Part shown: positions 42,392 through 51,209 of the stretch, in pieces
Layout of the letters: each line of letters opens with the position of its first letter
How positions within the stretch are numbered: the stretch's first letter is position 1
NCBI RefSeq assembly: GCF_001507435.1
Contig: NZ_LMWH01000004.1
Coordinates: 153,378 to 217,377 of the forward strand
Length of the DNA stretch: 64,000 bases
Source of the DNA: Streptomyces sp. NRRL F-5122
Lineage (GTDB): Bacteria > Actinomycetota > Actinomycetes > Streptomycetales > Streptomycetaceae
Reading direction: 5' to 3'
The notes under the pieces: generated by a model
What the model was told of the DNA's origin: nothing
Seen by the model: the letters and a program-made list of their open reading frames with translations, nothing else
Database searches by the model: none
Made by a program: the position numbers and the translations under genes

Positions 42392-42976
42392 TCACAGGCC
42401 GGGCGCGCCCCAGACGGGGAACCAGCGGCCGAGGTCCTGCTCGATCCGCAGGTCGTCGGCCAGTGCGGCTTTGACCTGCAGTTCCAGCGCGTTGTCGCGC
42501 CGCTCGCCCGGTCCGGTGAGCGGCGCGAACGGATAGAAGGTGCCGCGCTTGTAGAGATAGACCAGGCCGAGCCGCCGCCCGCGCGCGTCCTGGAAGCCGG
42601 CCGTCGAGCACAGCAGTTGAGGCCCGAAGCCGTTGATCTCCATCGCGCTGTTCACCGCGTGCAGATCGTTGACCAGGGCGGGCAGCTGGTCGGGAGTGCG
42701 ACGCGACACCAGCCAGGAGTAGCCGTAGTCGTCCCGCTGCAGTTCGACGGGCGGGCCGCTGCGATCGACGTCCGCGTCCAGCAGCGCCTGGACCTCGCGG
42801 TTGGTCTGCGAGAACGCACCGCCCTCGACCGTCGCGAAGCAGACCGCTCCGGTCCCGGTCGGGGTGAACCCGGCTGCGGCCTCGAGCGTGATCGCCGCCG
42901 AAGGAAGCGCGAAGAGCTGGTCGAGATCGGGCGCCACCGGCTTTGTACGACCGAGCAGGATGTCCAGGAATCCCAT
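42392..42976 (-). CDS. pspAB: PspA-associated protein PspAB
   Basis: A 194-residue soluble protein matching the PspAB family, which occurs with PspA or HtpX genes in actinobacteria and archaea and is linked to the envelope stress response. Characteristic stretches are MGFLDILLGRTKPVAPDLDQLFALPSAAITLE, CFATVEGGAFSQTNREVQ, DDYGYSWLV and FYPFAPLTG. The ATG at 42976 is 6 bp after the htpX stop, so the two are cotranscribed. The molecular function is not established. Confidence 0.85.
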   Translation of the reverse strand: MGFLDILLGRTKPVAPDLDQLFALPSAAITLEAAAGFTPTGTGAVCFATVEGGAFSQTNREVQALLDADVDRSGPPVELQRDDYGYSWLVSRRTPDQLPALVNDLHAVNSAMEINGFGPQLLCSTAGFQDARGRRLGLVYLYKRGTFYPFAPLTGPGERRDNALELQVKAALADDLRIEQDLGRWFPVWGAPGL

Positions 42977-42982
42977 GGGGGT

Positions 42983-43903
42983 TCAGACCGCCTTTCCCGG
43001 TGCCGCCGCCTCGCCCAGCTCCGCGGAGATGCGGCCGAGCTGCTCGAGCCGCTGCTCCAGGGTCGGGTGGGTGGAGAAGTAACGGGAGATGCCCGGCTCG
43101 GCGCCGAACGCGGGGGTGAAGTAGAAGGCGTTGAAGGCCTGCGCGGTCCGTAGGTCCCTCGTCGGGATGCGGGCAATGTCCCCGCTGACCTTGGTCAGAG
43201 CGGACGCCAGCGCCGAGGGGCGCCCGGTGAGGTGGGCGGCGGCGCGGTCGGCGGCCAGCTCACGGTACCGGGACAGGGCCCGGATCAGCAGGAAACTGAT
43301 CGCATAGACGAGCGCAGAGATTCCCATCACGGCACCGAAGACCACGATGGTGTTCTGGTCCTTGCGCCCACGCCCGAAAAGCTCCGAGTAGAACGCGAAC
43401 CGGACGACCAGTCCGGCGATCACCCCGAGGAACGACGCCAGCGTGATCACCGCGACGTCCTTGTGCGCCACGTGCGACAGCTCGTGCGCGAGCACACCCT
43501 CCAGCTCGTCGGGTTCCAGCCGCCGCAGCAGCCCGCTGGTCACGCACAGCACGGCATGGTCGGGGTTGCGGCCGGTCGCGAAGGCGTTCGGCATGTCCAT
43601 GCCGGAGACCGCGACGAGCGGTTTGGGCATGTCGGCCACCGCACACAGCCGGTCGACCACCCCGTGCAGCTGCGGATACTCCTCACGCTCCACGATCCGC
43701 CCGTGCATGGCGTACAGCGCGATCCGATCCGAGAACCAGTACTGCGCGCCGATCACCAGGGCCGCGATCACGACGACCAGCACCCAGGATTTCAGCAACG
43801 CGATCAACGCGGCGATGAAGGCCACGTACAGCAATCCGAGCAGAAACATCGTGACCGTCATCCGCACGGTCAGTCGCCGATCGCTCCGGAACCGGCTCTG
43901 CAT
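42983..43903 (-). CDS. htpX: Membrane zinc metalloprotease HtpX
   Basis: A 306-residue M48-family protease. Two N-terminal membrane segments (MTVTMFLLGLLYVAFIAALIALL and VLVVVIAALVIGAQYWF) are followed by the zinc motif HELSH at 140-144, two more membrane segments, and the third ligand glutamate in YRELAADRAA. It degrades damaged membrane proteins. The ATG at 43903 has a GAGG upstream. It is the first gene of an htpX-pspAB pair, and the glnA terminator lies upstream. Confidence 0.93.
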   Translation of the reverse strand: MQSRFRSDRRLTVRMTVTMFLLGLLYVAFIAALIALLKSWVLVVVIAALVIGAQYWFSDRIALYAMHGRIVEREEYPQLHGVVDRLCAVADMPKPLVAVSGMDMPNAFATGRNPDHAVLCVTSGLLRRLEPDELEGVLAHELSHVAHKDVAVITLASFLGVIAGLVVRFAFYSELFGRGRKDQNTIVVFGAVMGISALVYAISFLLIRALSRYRELAADRAAAHLTGRPSALASALTKVSGDIARIPTRDLRTAQAFNAFYFTPAFGAEPGISRYFSTHPTLEQRLEQLGRISAELGEAAAPGKAV

Positions 43904-44070
43904 CCTGCATCACCTCGCAGTACCCAGCAGTGAGGCACCCGTCCCACCACCATTGTGCGCCCATCCCCGCCCATGAACCGGTCCCGAACGACCCCATGGC
44001 AGGCAAAGAGTGTCGGCGAACGGGTGCCGCACGGCAGACGGCGCCCGGAAGCCCCACCATGGACAAAGCC

Positions 44071-44107
44071 GTCGGCCGGCTCTCCCGGAGAGGGAGAGCC
44101 GGCCGAC
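44071..44107 (-). terminator. Hairpin terminator after glnA
   Basis: A perfect 16-bp inverted repeat has arms at 44071-44086 (GTCGGCCGGCTCTCCC) and 44092-44107 around a 5-nt loop. It lies 52 bp beyond the glnA stop and upstream of htpX. Confidence 0.88.
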
Positions 44108-44158
44108 GGCTCGAAGACGGTCCAGGAGCGCGATTACCCGCGCTGACCTGGGGTGATA

Positions 44159-45568
44159 TCACACGTCGAAGTAGAGCTCGAACTCGTGCGGGTGCGGACG
44201 CAGCTGCAGCGGGGCGATCTCGTTCGTGCGCTTGAAGTCGATCCACGTCTCGATCAGGTCGGTCGTGAAGACGTCGCCCTGGAGGAGGAACTCGTGGTCG
44301 GCCTCGAGGGCGTCGAGCACGGCCGGCAGCGAGGTCGGGACCTGCGGGACACCCGCGTGCTCCTCGGGAGCGAGCTCGTACAGGTCCTTGTCGATCGGCT
44401 CGGCCGGCTCGATCTTGTTCTTGATGCCGTCCAGGCCCGCGAGCAGCAGGGCGGAGAAGGCCAGGTACGGGTTGCCGGAGGAGTCCGGGGCACGGAACTC
44501 GACGCGCTTGGCCTTCGGGTTCGAGCCCGTGATCGGGATACGCATCGCCGCGGACCGGTTGCGCTGCGAGTACACCAGGTTGACCGGCGCCTCGAAGCCC
44601 GGAACCAGGCGGTGGTAGGAGTTCACCGTCGGGTTGGTGAAGGCCAGCAGCGACGGGGCGTGCCGCAGGATGCCGCCGATGTAGTAGCGGGCGGTGTCCG
44701 ACAGGCCCGCGTAGCCGGCCTCGTCGTAGAACAGCGGGTCGCCGTTGGTCCACAGCGACTGGTGGACGTGCATGCCCGAGCCGTTGTCGCCGAAGATCGG
44801 CTTCGGCATGAAGGTCGCGGTCTTGCCGTTGCGCCAGGCGACGTTCTTCACGATGTACTTGAAGAGCTGGAGGTCGTCCGCGGCGGCGAGCAGCGTGTTG
44901 AACTTGTAGTTGATCTCGGCCTGACCGGCGGTGCCCACCTCGTGGTGCTGGCGCTCGACCTTGAGGCCGGCCTTCTCCAGCTCCAGGCTGATCTCGGCGC
45001 GCAGGTCGGCGAAGTGGTCGACCGGCGGGACCGGGAAGTAACCGCCCTTGTAGCGGACCTTGTAACCGCGGTTGTCCTCGAGGGCGCCGGTGTTCCAGGC
45101 GCCGGCCTCGGAGTCGATGTGGTAGAAGGCCTCGTTCGCGCTGGTGGCGAAGCGGACGCTGTCGAAGACGTAGAACTCCGCCTCGGGACCGAAGTACGCG
45201 GTGTCGGCGATGCCGGTGGAGGCCAGGTAGGCCTCGGCCTTCTTCGCCACGTTGCGCGGGTCACGGGAGTACTGCTCACCCGTGATCGGGTCGTGGATGA
45301 AGAAGTTGATGTTCAGCGTCTTGTCGCGCCGGAACGGGTCGATCCGGGCGGTCGACAGGTCGGCGCGCAGCGCCATGTCGGACTCGTGGATGGCCTGGAA
45401 ACCGCGGATCGACGACCCGTCGAAGGCGAGCTCGTCGTCCGGGTCGAACGCATCGACGGGCACCGTGAAGTGCTGCATCACGCCCGGCAGGTCGCAGAAG
45501 CGGACGTCGATGAACTTGACGTCCTCGTCCGCGATGAACTTCTTGGTTTCGTCGGCGTTCTGGAACAT
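44159..45568 (-). CDS. glnA: Type I glutamine synthetase
   Basis: A 469-residue GSI-beta, the main ammonia-assimilating enzyme, which acts as a dodecamer. Visible motifs are [44 protein letters not shown] and [16 protein letters not shown]. The adenylylation site is intact: DKDLYEL with Tyr397, the target of GlnE (gene at 4965). The ATG at 45568 has AGGAGGAG upstream. A well-formed GlnR box lies about 100 bp upstream, in the region shared with the divergent RDD gene. A hairpin terminator follows. Confidence 0.98.
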   Translation of the reverse strand: MFQNADETKKFIADEDVKFIDVRFCDLPGVMQHFTVPVDAFDPDDELAFDGSSIRGFQAIHESDMALRADLSTARIDPFRRDKTLNINFFIHDPITGEQYSRDPRNVAKKAEAYLASTGIADTAYFGPEAEFYVFDSVRFATSANEAFYHIDSEAGAWNTGALEDNRGYKVRYKGGYFPVPPVDHFADLRAEISLELEKAGLKVERQHHEVGTAGQAEINYKFNTLLAAADDLQLFKYIVKNVAWRNGKTATFMPKPIFGDNGSGMHVHQSLWTNGDPLFYDEAGYAGLSDTARYYIGGILRHAPSLLAFTNPTVNSYHRLVPGFEAPVNLVYSQRNRSAAMRIPITGSNPKAKRVEFRAPDSSGNPYLAFSALLLAGLDGIKNKIEPAEPIDKDLYELAPEEHAGVPQVPTSLPAVLDALEADHEFLLQGDVFTTDLIETWIDFKRTNEIAPLQLRPHPHEFELYFDV

Positions 45569-45665
45569 CCAGCTCCTCCTACTCCCGACCGTCCTCGTCG
45601 GGGTGGTAGTTCGTTCGTGCGGCCAGTGCGGTGGCACACGCTGCAGCCGACCATAAGGACGGGGC

Positions 45666-45703
45666 ATTTCTCGGGCGTGACCCGTTTGTTTCTCCCAGGT
45701 TAA
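45666..45703 (-). promoter_or_regulatory. GlnR box upstream of glnA
   Basis: On the minus strand TTAAC, GAAAC, GTCAC and GAAAT are each separated by exactly 6 nt. This fits the gTnAc-n6-GaAAc tandem GlnR box closely, with one mismatch in the first element and one in the last. It is 98 bp upstream of the glnA start codon and 64 bp from the divergent RDD gene start. Confidence 0.88.
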
Positions 45704-45766
45704 CCAGCCCGGGGCTCGATGGCCCCGCCTGCATGCCCGCCAAAACGGGCGCAGTACCTTGGACGG

Positions 45767-46234
45767 GTGGACAACAGGCAAGCAATCGGATCCTGGCTCT
45801 CCGGTCCCCGCGCGGCCATGGAGGAAGCCGGGGGGGACCTCGGATACCGGGGAGAGCAGCTCGGGCTGCCGCAGCAGGGGCCGGGCTCGATCGCCCGCCC
45901 GGGCCGGCGCCTCGGCGCCCTCGCCGTCGACTGGGGCCTGTGCCTCTTGATCGCATACGGCCTGATCACGGACAGCTACAACCGTGCGGCCCAGGTCTGG
46001 GCGCCGCTCATCCTCTTCGCGCTGATCGCCGTCACCGTGAGCACGGTCGGCTTCACCCCGGGCAAGCGGCTGTTCGGACTGCGTGTGGTGGCCCTCGGCA
46101 CCGGCCGCGTCCATCCGCTGCGCGCGCTGTGGCGCACGGTTCTGCTCTTCCTCGCCCTCCCGGCGCTGGTCTGGGACCGCGACGGCCGGGGTCTGCACGA
46201 CCGGCTGGCCGGAACGGTCGAGGTCAGGATCTGA
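45767..46234 (+). CDS. RDD-family membrane protein
   Basis: A 155-residue membrane protein with an RDD domain. The conserved [13 protein letters not shown] carries the Arg and Asp that name the family, followed by hydrophobic segments ([32 protein letters not shown]) and [13 protein letters not shown] chose GTG at 45767, where the protein begins like its Streptomyces counterparts; there is no ribosome site and TACCTT lies 8 bp upstream, so the mRNA may be leaderless. The gene is divergent from glnA and shares the GlnR-box region. The function is unknown. Confidence 0.85.
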   Translation: MDNRQAIGSWLSGPRAAMEEAGGDLGYRGEQLGLPQQGPGSIARPGRRLGALAVDWGLCLLIAYGLITDSYNRAAQVWAPLILFALIAVTVSTVGFTPGKRLFGLRVVALGTGRVHPLRALWRTVLLFLALPALVWDRDGRGLHDRLAGTVEVRI

Positions 46235-46325
46235 GGGTCGGTTTCACTCGGCGGGGGACCGGCCCCGCCGGAGTGCGGAGCCCCCGCGTGAGCGGGAGTG
46301 CTTGCGCACTTCCGGGACAGACCAT

Positions 46326-46358
46326 GGGCCCGGGGAACCTCGACGGTTCCCCGGGCCC
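46326..46358. terminator. Bidirectional hairpin terminator
   Basis: A perfect 14-bp inverted repeat has arms at 46326-46339 (GGGCCCGGGGAACC) and 46345-46358 around a 5-nt loop. It lies between the convergent RDD and DUF4191 genes. Confidence 0.85.
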
Positions 46359-46385
46359 GGAGACTTCGGTTCGGCGCCGCGACGG

Positions 46386-47084
46386 CTAGCGCATGCGGCC
46401 GCCCTTGGGCATCCGCATCCCCTTCGGCATGGGCCCCTTCGGCAGCGGCATGTTGCTCATCAGGTCGCCCAGCGCCCGCAGCCGGTCGTTCGTCGCGGTC
46501 ACCTGGGGACCGGTCAGCACCCGCGGGTACTTCAGCATCGTCGTACGGAGCTTCTTCAGCTCGACCTGGCCCTCACCCGTGCCCACGATCACGTCGTGCA
46601 CCGGCACATCGGCCACGATGCGTGCCATCCGCTTCTTCTCGGCGGCCAGCAGGGTCCTGACCCGGTTCGGGCTGCCCTCGGCGACCAGCACGATCCCGGC
46701 CTTGCCGACCGCGCGGTGCACGACGTCCTGGCTGCGGTTCATCGCGACCGCCGGGGTGGTGGTCCAGCCGCGGCCGATGTTGTCCAGAACCGCCGCGGCG
46801 GCGCCGGGCTGGCCCTCCATCTGACCGAAGGCGGCGCGCTCGGCCCTGCGTCCGAAGACGATCGCCGTCGCGAGGAAGGCGAGCAGGAGGCCGAGAATGC
46901 CCAAGTAGACAGGGTGACCGAGCAAGAAGCCGATCGCGAGGAAGACACCGAAGGTGACGATTCCGACAGCCGCGAGTACAAGACCGATCTTCGAGTCGGC
47001 CTTGCGGGTCATCTTGTAGGTCAGGACGATCTGCTTCAGTCGCCCCGCGTTCGCAGCGTCCGCTGCAGTTTCCTTCCTCGCCAT
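46386..47084 (-). CDS. DUF4191 membrane protein
   Basis: A 232-residue protein of the actinobacterial DUF4191 family. A basic N-terminus (RLKQIVLTYKMTRKADSKIG) is followed by two membrane segments (LVLAAVGIVTFGVFLAIGFLLG and YLGILGLLLAFLATAIVFG). The C-terminal cytoplasmic part contains GQPGAAAAVLDNIGRGWTTTPAVAMN and ends in a Met/Pro/Lys/Gly-rich tail. The ATG at 47084 begins with MARKET. The gene sits between glnA and lipA in many streptomycetes. The function is unknown. Confidence 0.85.
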   Translation of the reverse strand: MARKETAADAANAGRLKQIVLTYKMTRKADSKIGLVLAAVGIVTFGVFLAIGFLLGHPVYLGILGLLLAFLATAIVFGRRAERAAFGQMEGQPGAAAAVLDNIGRGWTTTPAVAMNRSQDVVHRAVGKAGIVLVAEGSPNRVRTLLAAEKKRMARIVADVPVHDVIVGTGEGQVELKKLRTTMLKYPRVLTGPQVTATNDRLRALGDLMSNMPLPKGPMPKGMRMPKGGRMR

Positions 47085-47171
47085 GGCACGAAGTCTACGT
47101 GGCCCGGCGGGCGGCGACGACGGCAGTGCGGGGATGGAGCGGCGGGGTCGCTCCGGGGAGTGCGGGTGTGG

Positions 47172-47369
47172 CTACCGGCGCGACGCCACGGCGTCCAGGA
47201 AGCGCTGCGCCTCGACCCGGTCCTTGGCGCGGCGGCGGTCCTCAAGGACGGAGGTCCAGGCGTTGCGGCGGGCGGTCCGCTGGCCGCTGCTCATGAGCAG
47301 CGACTCGACGGCACGCAGTGCATCGGTGAACGACGGAATGGCGGTGGCGCGAACAGGCGCGGCCTGCAT
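47172..47369 (-). CDS. Small basic protein of unknown function
   Basis: A 65-residue protein, Arg- and Ala-rich, probably mostly helical (SFTDALRAVESLLMSSGQRTARRNAWTSVLEDRRRAKDRVEAQRFLDAV). The ATG at 47369 follows GAGGGGGACC. A plausible promoter (TTGACC-17 bp-TAACAC, 47471-47443) lies 74 bp upstream. I recall a similar small gene between the DUF4191 gene and lipA in S. coelicolor, which supports the call. No function can be assigned. Confidence 0.7.
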   Translation of the reverse strand: MQAAPVRATAIPSFTDALRAVESLLMSSGQRTARRNAWTSVLEDRRRAKDRVEAQRFLDAVASRR

Positions 47370-47442
47370 GGTGGAGGTCCCCCTCGGATTCGGCGGTTCG
47401 GGGCCCGGGCGGTACGTGGTGTAAGACCAGGGTCACTGACTG

Positions 47443-47471
47443 GTGTTACCAGGGCGTGACCGACCGGTCAA
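47443..47471 (-). promoter_or_regulatory. Candidate promoter of the 65-residue protein gene
   Basis: On the minus strand TTGACC (47471-47466) and TAACAC (47448-47443) are separated by 17 bp, upstream of the small gene. The -35 is good and the -10 is weak. Confidence 0.35.
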
Positions 47472-47605
47472 ACACCTATGAAGCCTTGATACGAGGGGCG
47501 AAAAGCCTGACGCGGCCCTGACGCGCCCGCTAGCTGCGCGGACGTCCCGGACCGCGTCGATCGACCACTACCCGGCGGTAGTCGCTTGTGTGGGGATTCA
47601 CACCA

Positions 47606-47632
47606 GGGGGCCGGCACGGAGTGCCGGCCCCC
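47606..47632 (-). terminator. Hairpin terminator after lipA
   Basis: Perfect 12-bp arms, GGGGGCCGGCAC at 47606-47617 and its complement at 47621-47632, enclose a 3-nt loop, 18 bp after the lipA stop. Confidence 0.85.
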
Positions 47633-47649
47633 CGATTCCCGCGGCCGGG

Positions 47650-48615
47650 TCAGACCGCCTGCGAGGCGATGTACGATCCGCGCTTCTCGACGGCCATGCG
47701 GTACAGCCGTCCGGCGCGGTAGGAGGAGCGCACCAGGGGACCGGACATGACGCCGGAGAAGCCGATCTGCTCGGCCTCCTCCTTCAGCTCCACGAACTCG
47801 TTCGGCTTGACCCAGCGCTCCACGGGGTGGTGGCGGACGCTCGGGCGCAGATACTGGGTGATGGTGACCAGCTCGCAACCGGCGTCGTGCAGTTGGCGCA
47901 GCGCGTCGCTGACCTCCTCGCGGGTCTCGCCCATGCCGAGGATCAGGTTCGACTTCGTCACCAGGCCGTAGTCGCGGGCGGCGGTGATGACCTTCAGGGA
48001 CCGCTCGTAGCGGAAGCCGGGGCGGATGCGCTTGAAGATCCGCGGGACGGTCTCGACGTTGTGGGCGAAGACCTCGGGGCGGGAGGAGAAGACCTCCTCG
48101 AGCTGCTCGGGGACGGCGTTGAAGTCGGGGGCGAGGAGCTCGACCTTGGTGTGCCCGCCCTCGCGGGCGGCGGTCTGCCGGTGGATCTGGCGCACGGTCT
48201 CGGCGTAGAGCCAGGCGCCGCCGTCCTCCAGGTCGTCCCGGGCGACACCGGTGATGGTGGCGTAGTTCAGGTCCATGGTGACCACGGACTCGCCCACGCG
48301 GCGGGGCTCGTCGCGGTCGAGCGCCTCGGGCCTGCCGGTGTCGATCTGGCAGAAGTCGCAACGCCGGGTGCACTGGTCGCCGCCGATGAGGAAGGTCGCC
48401 TCACGGTCCTCCCAGCACTCGTAGATGTTCGGGCAGCCGGCTTCCTGGCAGACCGTGTGCAGGCCTTCGCTCTTCACGAGGTTCTGCATCTTCGAGTACT
48501 CGGGACCCATTTTCGCCCGGGTCTTGATCCACTCGGGCTTGCGCTCGATGGGGGTCTGACTGTTGCGGACCTCAAGGCGCAGCATCTTGCGTCCGTCGGG
48601 TGCGACTGCGGACAC
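47650..48615 (-). CDS. lipA: Lipoyl synthase
   Basis: A 321-residue radical-SAM enzyme that inserts two sulfur atoms into protein-bound octanoyl groups to give lipoyl groups. The auxiliary cluster cysteines are Cys56, Cys61 and Cys67 ([12 protein letters not shown]), the radical-SAM cluster is CTRRCDFC (Cys82, Cys86, Cys89), and the C-terminal VRSSY supplies the serine ligand. I chose GTG at 48615 because GGGAG lies 6 nt upstream; an ATG at 48651 would overlap that site. It follows lipB by 105 bp, and the products act in sequence. The lipoyl acceptor SucB is at 62523. Confidence 0.97.
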   Translation of the reverse strand: MSAVAPDGRKMLRLEVRNSQTPIERKPEWIKTRAKMGPEYSKMQNLVKSEGLHTVCQEAGCPNIYECWEDREATFLIGGDQCTRRCDFCQIDTGRPEALDRDEPRRVGESVVTMDLNYATITGVARDDLEDGGAWLYAETVRQIHRQTAAREGGHTKVELLAPDFNAVPEQLEEVFSSRPEVFAHNVETVPRIFKRIRPGFRYERSLKVITAARDYGLVTKSNLILGMGETREEVSDALRQLHDAGCELVTITQYLRPSVRHHPVERWVKPNEFVELKEEAEQIGFSGVMSGPLVRSSYRAGRLYRMAVEKRGSYIASQAV

Positions 48616-48720
48616 GTCGGCTCCCTGTAGCTTCGATTCTTCGGCGTACACCAGAGTACGCCCGTGTTTGTGGGCCCTACCGGTCAGGCCAACCCCGCGA
48701 CCGTGGGGGGCATTCCCGGG

Positions 48721-49518
48721 TCAGGCGGAGGCCTTCTCGACGATCCGCGGCATGAGCTCCGCGTTCTCCAGCACGTCCTTCAGATGCCGCTCGACCACGG
48801 GCAGCACCTCCGTGACCGTGACGTCCCTGCCCAGCTCGTTCGCCAGGGAGGTGACGCCCGCGTCGCGGATGCCGCAGGGGATGATCCGGTCGAACCAGAC
48901 GTTGTCCGGGTTCACGTTCAGCGCGAAGCCGTGCATCGTGACGCCCTTGGCGACGCGGATGCCGATCGCCGCGATCTTGCGGTCCTCCCGGCGCTGGCCG
49001 GCGTTGGAGGGCGCGTACTCCGGGCCGTTCAGCCGGGGGTCGAACTCCTCGTCGGCGAGCCTCGGGTCGAAGTCCAGGGAGAGGCCGCCGAGGGAGGGCC
49101 GCTGCTCCACCGGGTCCCCGAGGACCCACACGCCACTGCGTCCCTCGACCCGGGTGGTCTCGAGGCCGAACTCCGCGCAGGCGCGGATCAGTGCTTCTTC
49201 GAGGCGGCGTACGTGGGCCACGACGTCGACCGGGCGCGGGAGCTTCTGGATCGGGTAGCCCACCAGCTGGCCGGGGCCGTGCCAGGTGATCTTGCCGCCG
49301 CGGTCCACGTCGATCACGGGGGTGCCGTCCAGAGGCCGCTCGTCGTCCGCGGTGCGCCGCCCCGCGGTGTAGACCGGGGGGTGCTCCAGCAGCAGGCAGG
49401 TGTCCGGGGCCTCGTCGGCGAAGCGCGCGGCGTGCACCCGGCGCTGCTCGTCCCAGGCGACCTGGTACTCGACGGCCTCGGCCCCGAACCCCATGCGGAC
49501 GAACCGCAACTCACTCAC
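48721..49518 (-). CDS. lipB: Octanoyltransferase LipB
   Basis: A 265-residue enzyme that moves the octanoyl group from acyl carrier protein to lipoyl domains. The catalytic pair is Lys181 (KIAAIGIR) and Cys215 (IIPCGI), and [11 protein letters not shown] is the conserved binding loop. Between GVWV (133) and Lys181 there is a charged insertion of about 45 residues ([25 protein letters not shown] and onward) that most bacterial LipB proteins lack. I chose GTG at 49518; GGGAGG is 9 nt upstream. It begins a lipB-lipA unit. Confidence 0.95.
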   Translation of the reverse strand: MSELRFVRMGFGAEAVEYQVAWDEQRRVHAARFADEAPDTCLLLEHPPVYTAGRRTADDERPLDGTPVIDVDRGGKITWHGPGQLVGYPIQKLPRPVDVVAHVRRLEEALIRACAEFGLETTRVEGRSGVWVLGDPVEQRPSLGGLSLDFDPRLADEEFDPRLNGPEYAPSNAGQRREDRKIAAIGIRVAKGVTMHGFALNVNPDNVWFDRIIPCGIRDAGVTSLANELGRDVTVTEVLPVVERHLKDVLENAELMPRIVEKASA

Positions 49519-49631
49519 GGCAAGCGCCTCCCTAGAAGCCTCGTAAGGCGCGAACGGCGCCCACGCCACTGTACGTCCAGCAGGTGCGGGCCGAATCGGG
49601 GCGGGGTGCCACCGTCTCCCGCCCGCTGCCG

Positions 49632-49666
49632 TCATCCGATCGGGCAATCCTCACACGATCGGATGA
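49632..49666. promoter_or_regulatory. Perfect 11-bp inverted repeat between lipB and the TPR regulator
   Basis: TCATCCGATCG at 49632-49642 is repeated in inverted form at 49656-49666 with a 13-bp spacer. It lies about 115 bp upstream of lipB and 104 bp upstream of the regulator ATG. The size and spacing fit a dimer-binding operator rather than a terminator, since it is in a divergent promoter region. Confidence 0.5.
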
Positions 49667-49769
49667 ATGGACGCCGATGCCTGCGACCGACTGCTCACTC
49701 TCCGCTACATTCACGCCGTTCACATGGCCATCAGGGCTGCTCACAGGCGATACGGAGACCGCACCGCAG

Positions 49770-51206
49770 ATGACGGAACGACCCGCGCAGCGCACCCCCA
49801 ACCGACAGCTCGCCGCGCTCATCGCAGAAGCGGGGTTCTCCAACGCAGGTCTCGCCCGTCGCGTCGACCAGCTGGGCCTCGAACACGGGCTCGATCTCAG
49901 ATACGACAAGACCTCCGTGACGCGCTGGCTGCGCGGGCAGCAGCCCCGCGGCACCACGCCCGCGCTCATCGCCGAGGTGTTCACCCGGCGGCTCGGACGC
50001 CGGCTCACGGCGCAGGACCTCGGGCTCGACGCGTGTGCCCCGGTGTACGCGGGGCTGGAGTTCGCCGCAGGCCCGGAGGAGGCCGTCGACATCGTCAGCG
50101 GCCTGTGGCGCAAGGACTCCGGCAGCCACGCGGAGCTGCGGAAGATCGCGTTCACCCCGGCCGGGCTGGTCGTGCCGAGCCGGGACTGGCTGATCGGCCG
50201 GGCCGACGACAAGGTGAGCCGCGGGGAGACGGTCCCCCGCATCCCGGCCCAGGGCCGTCCCGCGGTGCCCCGGCAGCGCGGCCAGTCGGAGCGCGGCCCC
50301 GGCCAGAAGGTCAGCGGGGGCGACATCGCAGCGCTCCGTTCGGTCGGCGAGCTGTTCCGCGCCCTCGACCACGCCTACGGCGGCGGCCACGCCCGCCAGG
50401 CGCTGGTGCGCTATCTGGAGCACGAGGCGGAACCCATGCTGCGCGGCACCTACGGCGAGCAGACGGGCCGCCGTCTGTTCGCGGCGGCCGCCGATCTGAC
50501 CCGGCTCGCGGGCTGGACGTCGTACGACATCGGTGCGCACGGTCTCGCCCAGCGCTACTTCGTCCAGGCGCTGCGGCTCGCCCAGGCGGCCGGGGACCGG
50601 ATGTACGGGGCGTACGTGCTGGTCACGATGAGCCGGCAGGCCGTCTACCTCGGACACGGGCGCGAGGCCGTGCAACTCGCACGCGTGGCGCAGCAGGGCG
50701 TGGGCGGCTCGGCGCCGCCCGCCATCCAGGCGCTGATGCACGCCGTCGAGGCGCGGGGTCACGGGGTGCTCGGCGAGGTGCGGGCGTGCACGGCCTCGCT
50801 CGTCCGGGCCGAGCGGGCCCTGGAGACCGCCCGCCCCGGCGACGAACTGCCGTACTGGGCACGGTTCTTCGACGAGGCGCAGCTTGCCGACGAGTTCGGG
50901 CACTGCCACCGGGACCTCCAGCAGTACCGTGCGGCCGTCCAGCACTCCGAGCGGTCGTTGCAGCTGCGGGCGGCCGGGTTCGCCCGCAGCCGGCTGTTCT
51001 GCCGGGTCGTGCTCGCCTCGGCGCGGCTCGGCCTCGGCGAGCTCGACCAGGCCTGCCAGTTGGGGGCCGAGGCCGCCGGGCAGGCGTCGGAGATGCGGTC
51101 GGTGCGGGCGGTCGAGTACGTGCGGGACTTCGAGCGCCGCCTGGAGCCGTACAAGGACGCCGCGCCCGTACGGGGGTACCGCGACAAGGTCGCCGCGCTC
51201 AGTTGA
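49770..51206 (+). CDS. Helix-turn-helix/TPR regulator (NsdA-like)
   Basis: A 478-residue protein. The N-terminal 70 residues (NRQLAALIAEAGFSNAGLARRVDQLG ... YDKTSVTRWLRGQQPRG) form an Xre-like helix-turn-helix. The rest is helical with TPR-like repeats (AAADLTRLAGWTSYDIGAHGLAQRYFVQALRLAQ, ALMHAVEARGHGVLGEVRACTASLVRAERAL). This is the layout of Streptomyces developmental regulators such as NsdA. The ATG at 49770 is chosen because homologues begin close to the helix-turn-helix; an upstream ATG at 49584 would add 62 unlikely residues. It is divergent from lipB and convergent with the FAD oxidoreductase gene 4 bp away. Confidence 0.78.
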   Translation: MTERPAQRTPNRQLAALIAEAGFSNAGLARRVDQLGLEHGLDLRYDKTSVTRWLRGQQPRGTTPALIAEVFTRRLGRRLTAQDLGLDACAPVYAGLEFAAGPEEAVDIVSGLWRKDSGSHAELRKIAFTPAGLVVPSRDWLIGRADDKVSRGETVPRIPAQGRPAVPRQRGQSERGPGQKVSGGDIAALRSVGELFRALDHAYGGGHARQALVRYLEHEAEPMLRGTYGEQTGRRLFAAAADLTRLAGWTSYDIGAHGLAQRYFVQALRLAQAAGDRMYGAYVLVTMSRQAVYLGHGREAVQLARVAQQGVGGSAPPAIQALMHAVEARGHGVLGEVRACTASLVRAERALETARPGDELPYWARFFDEAQLADEFGHCHRDLQQYRAAVQHSERSLQLRAAGFARSRLFCRVVLASARLGLGELDQACQLGAEAAGQASEMRSVRAVEYVRDFERRLEPYKDAAPVRGYRDKVAALS

Positions 51207-51209
51207 GGT

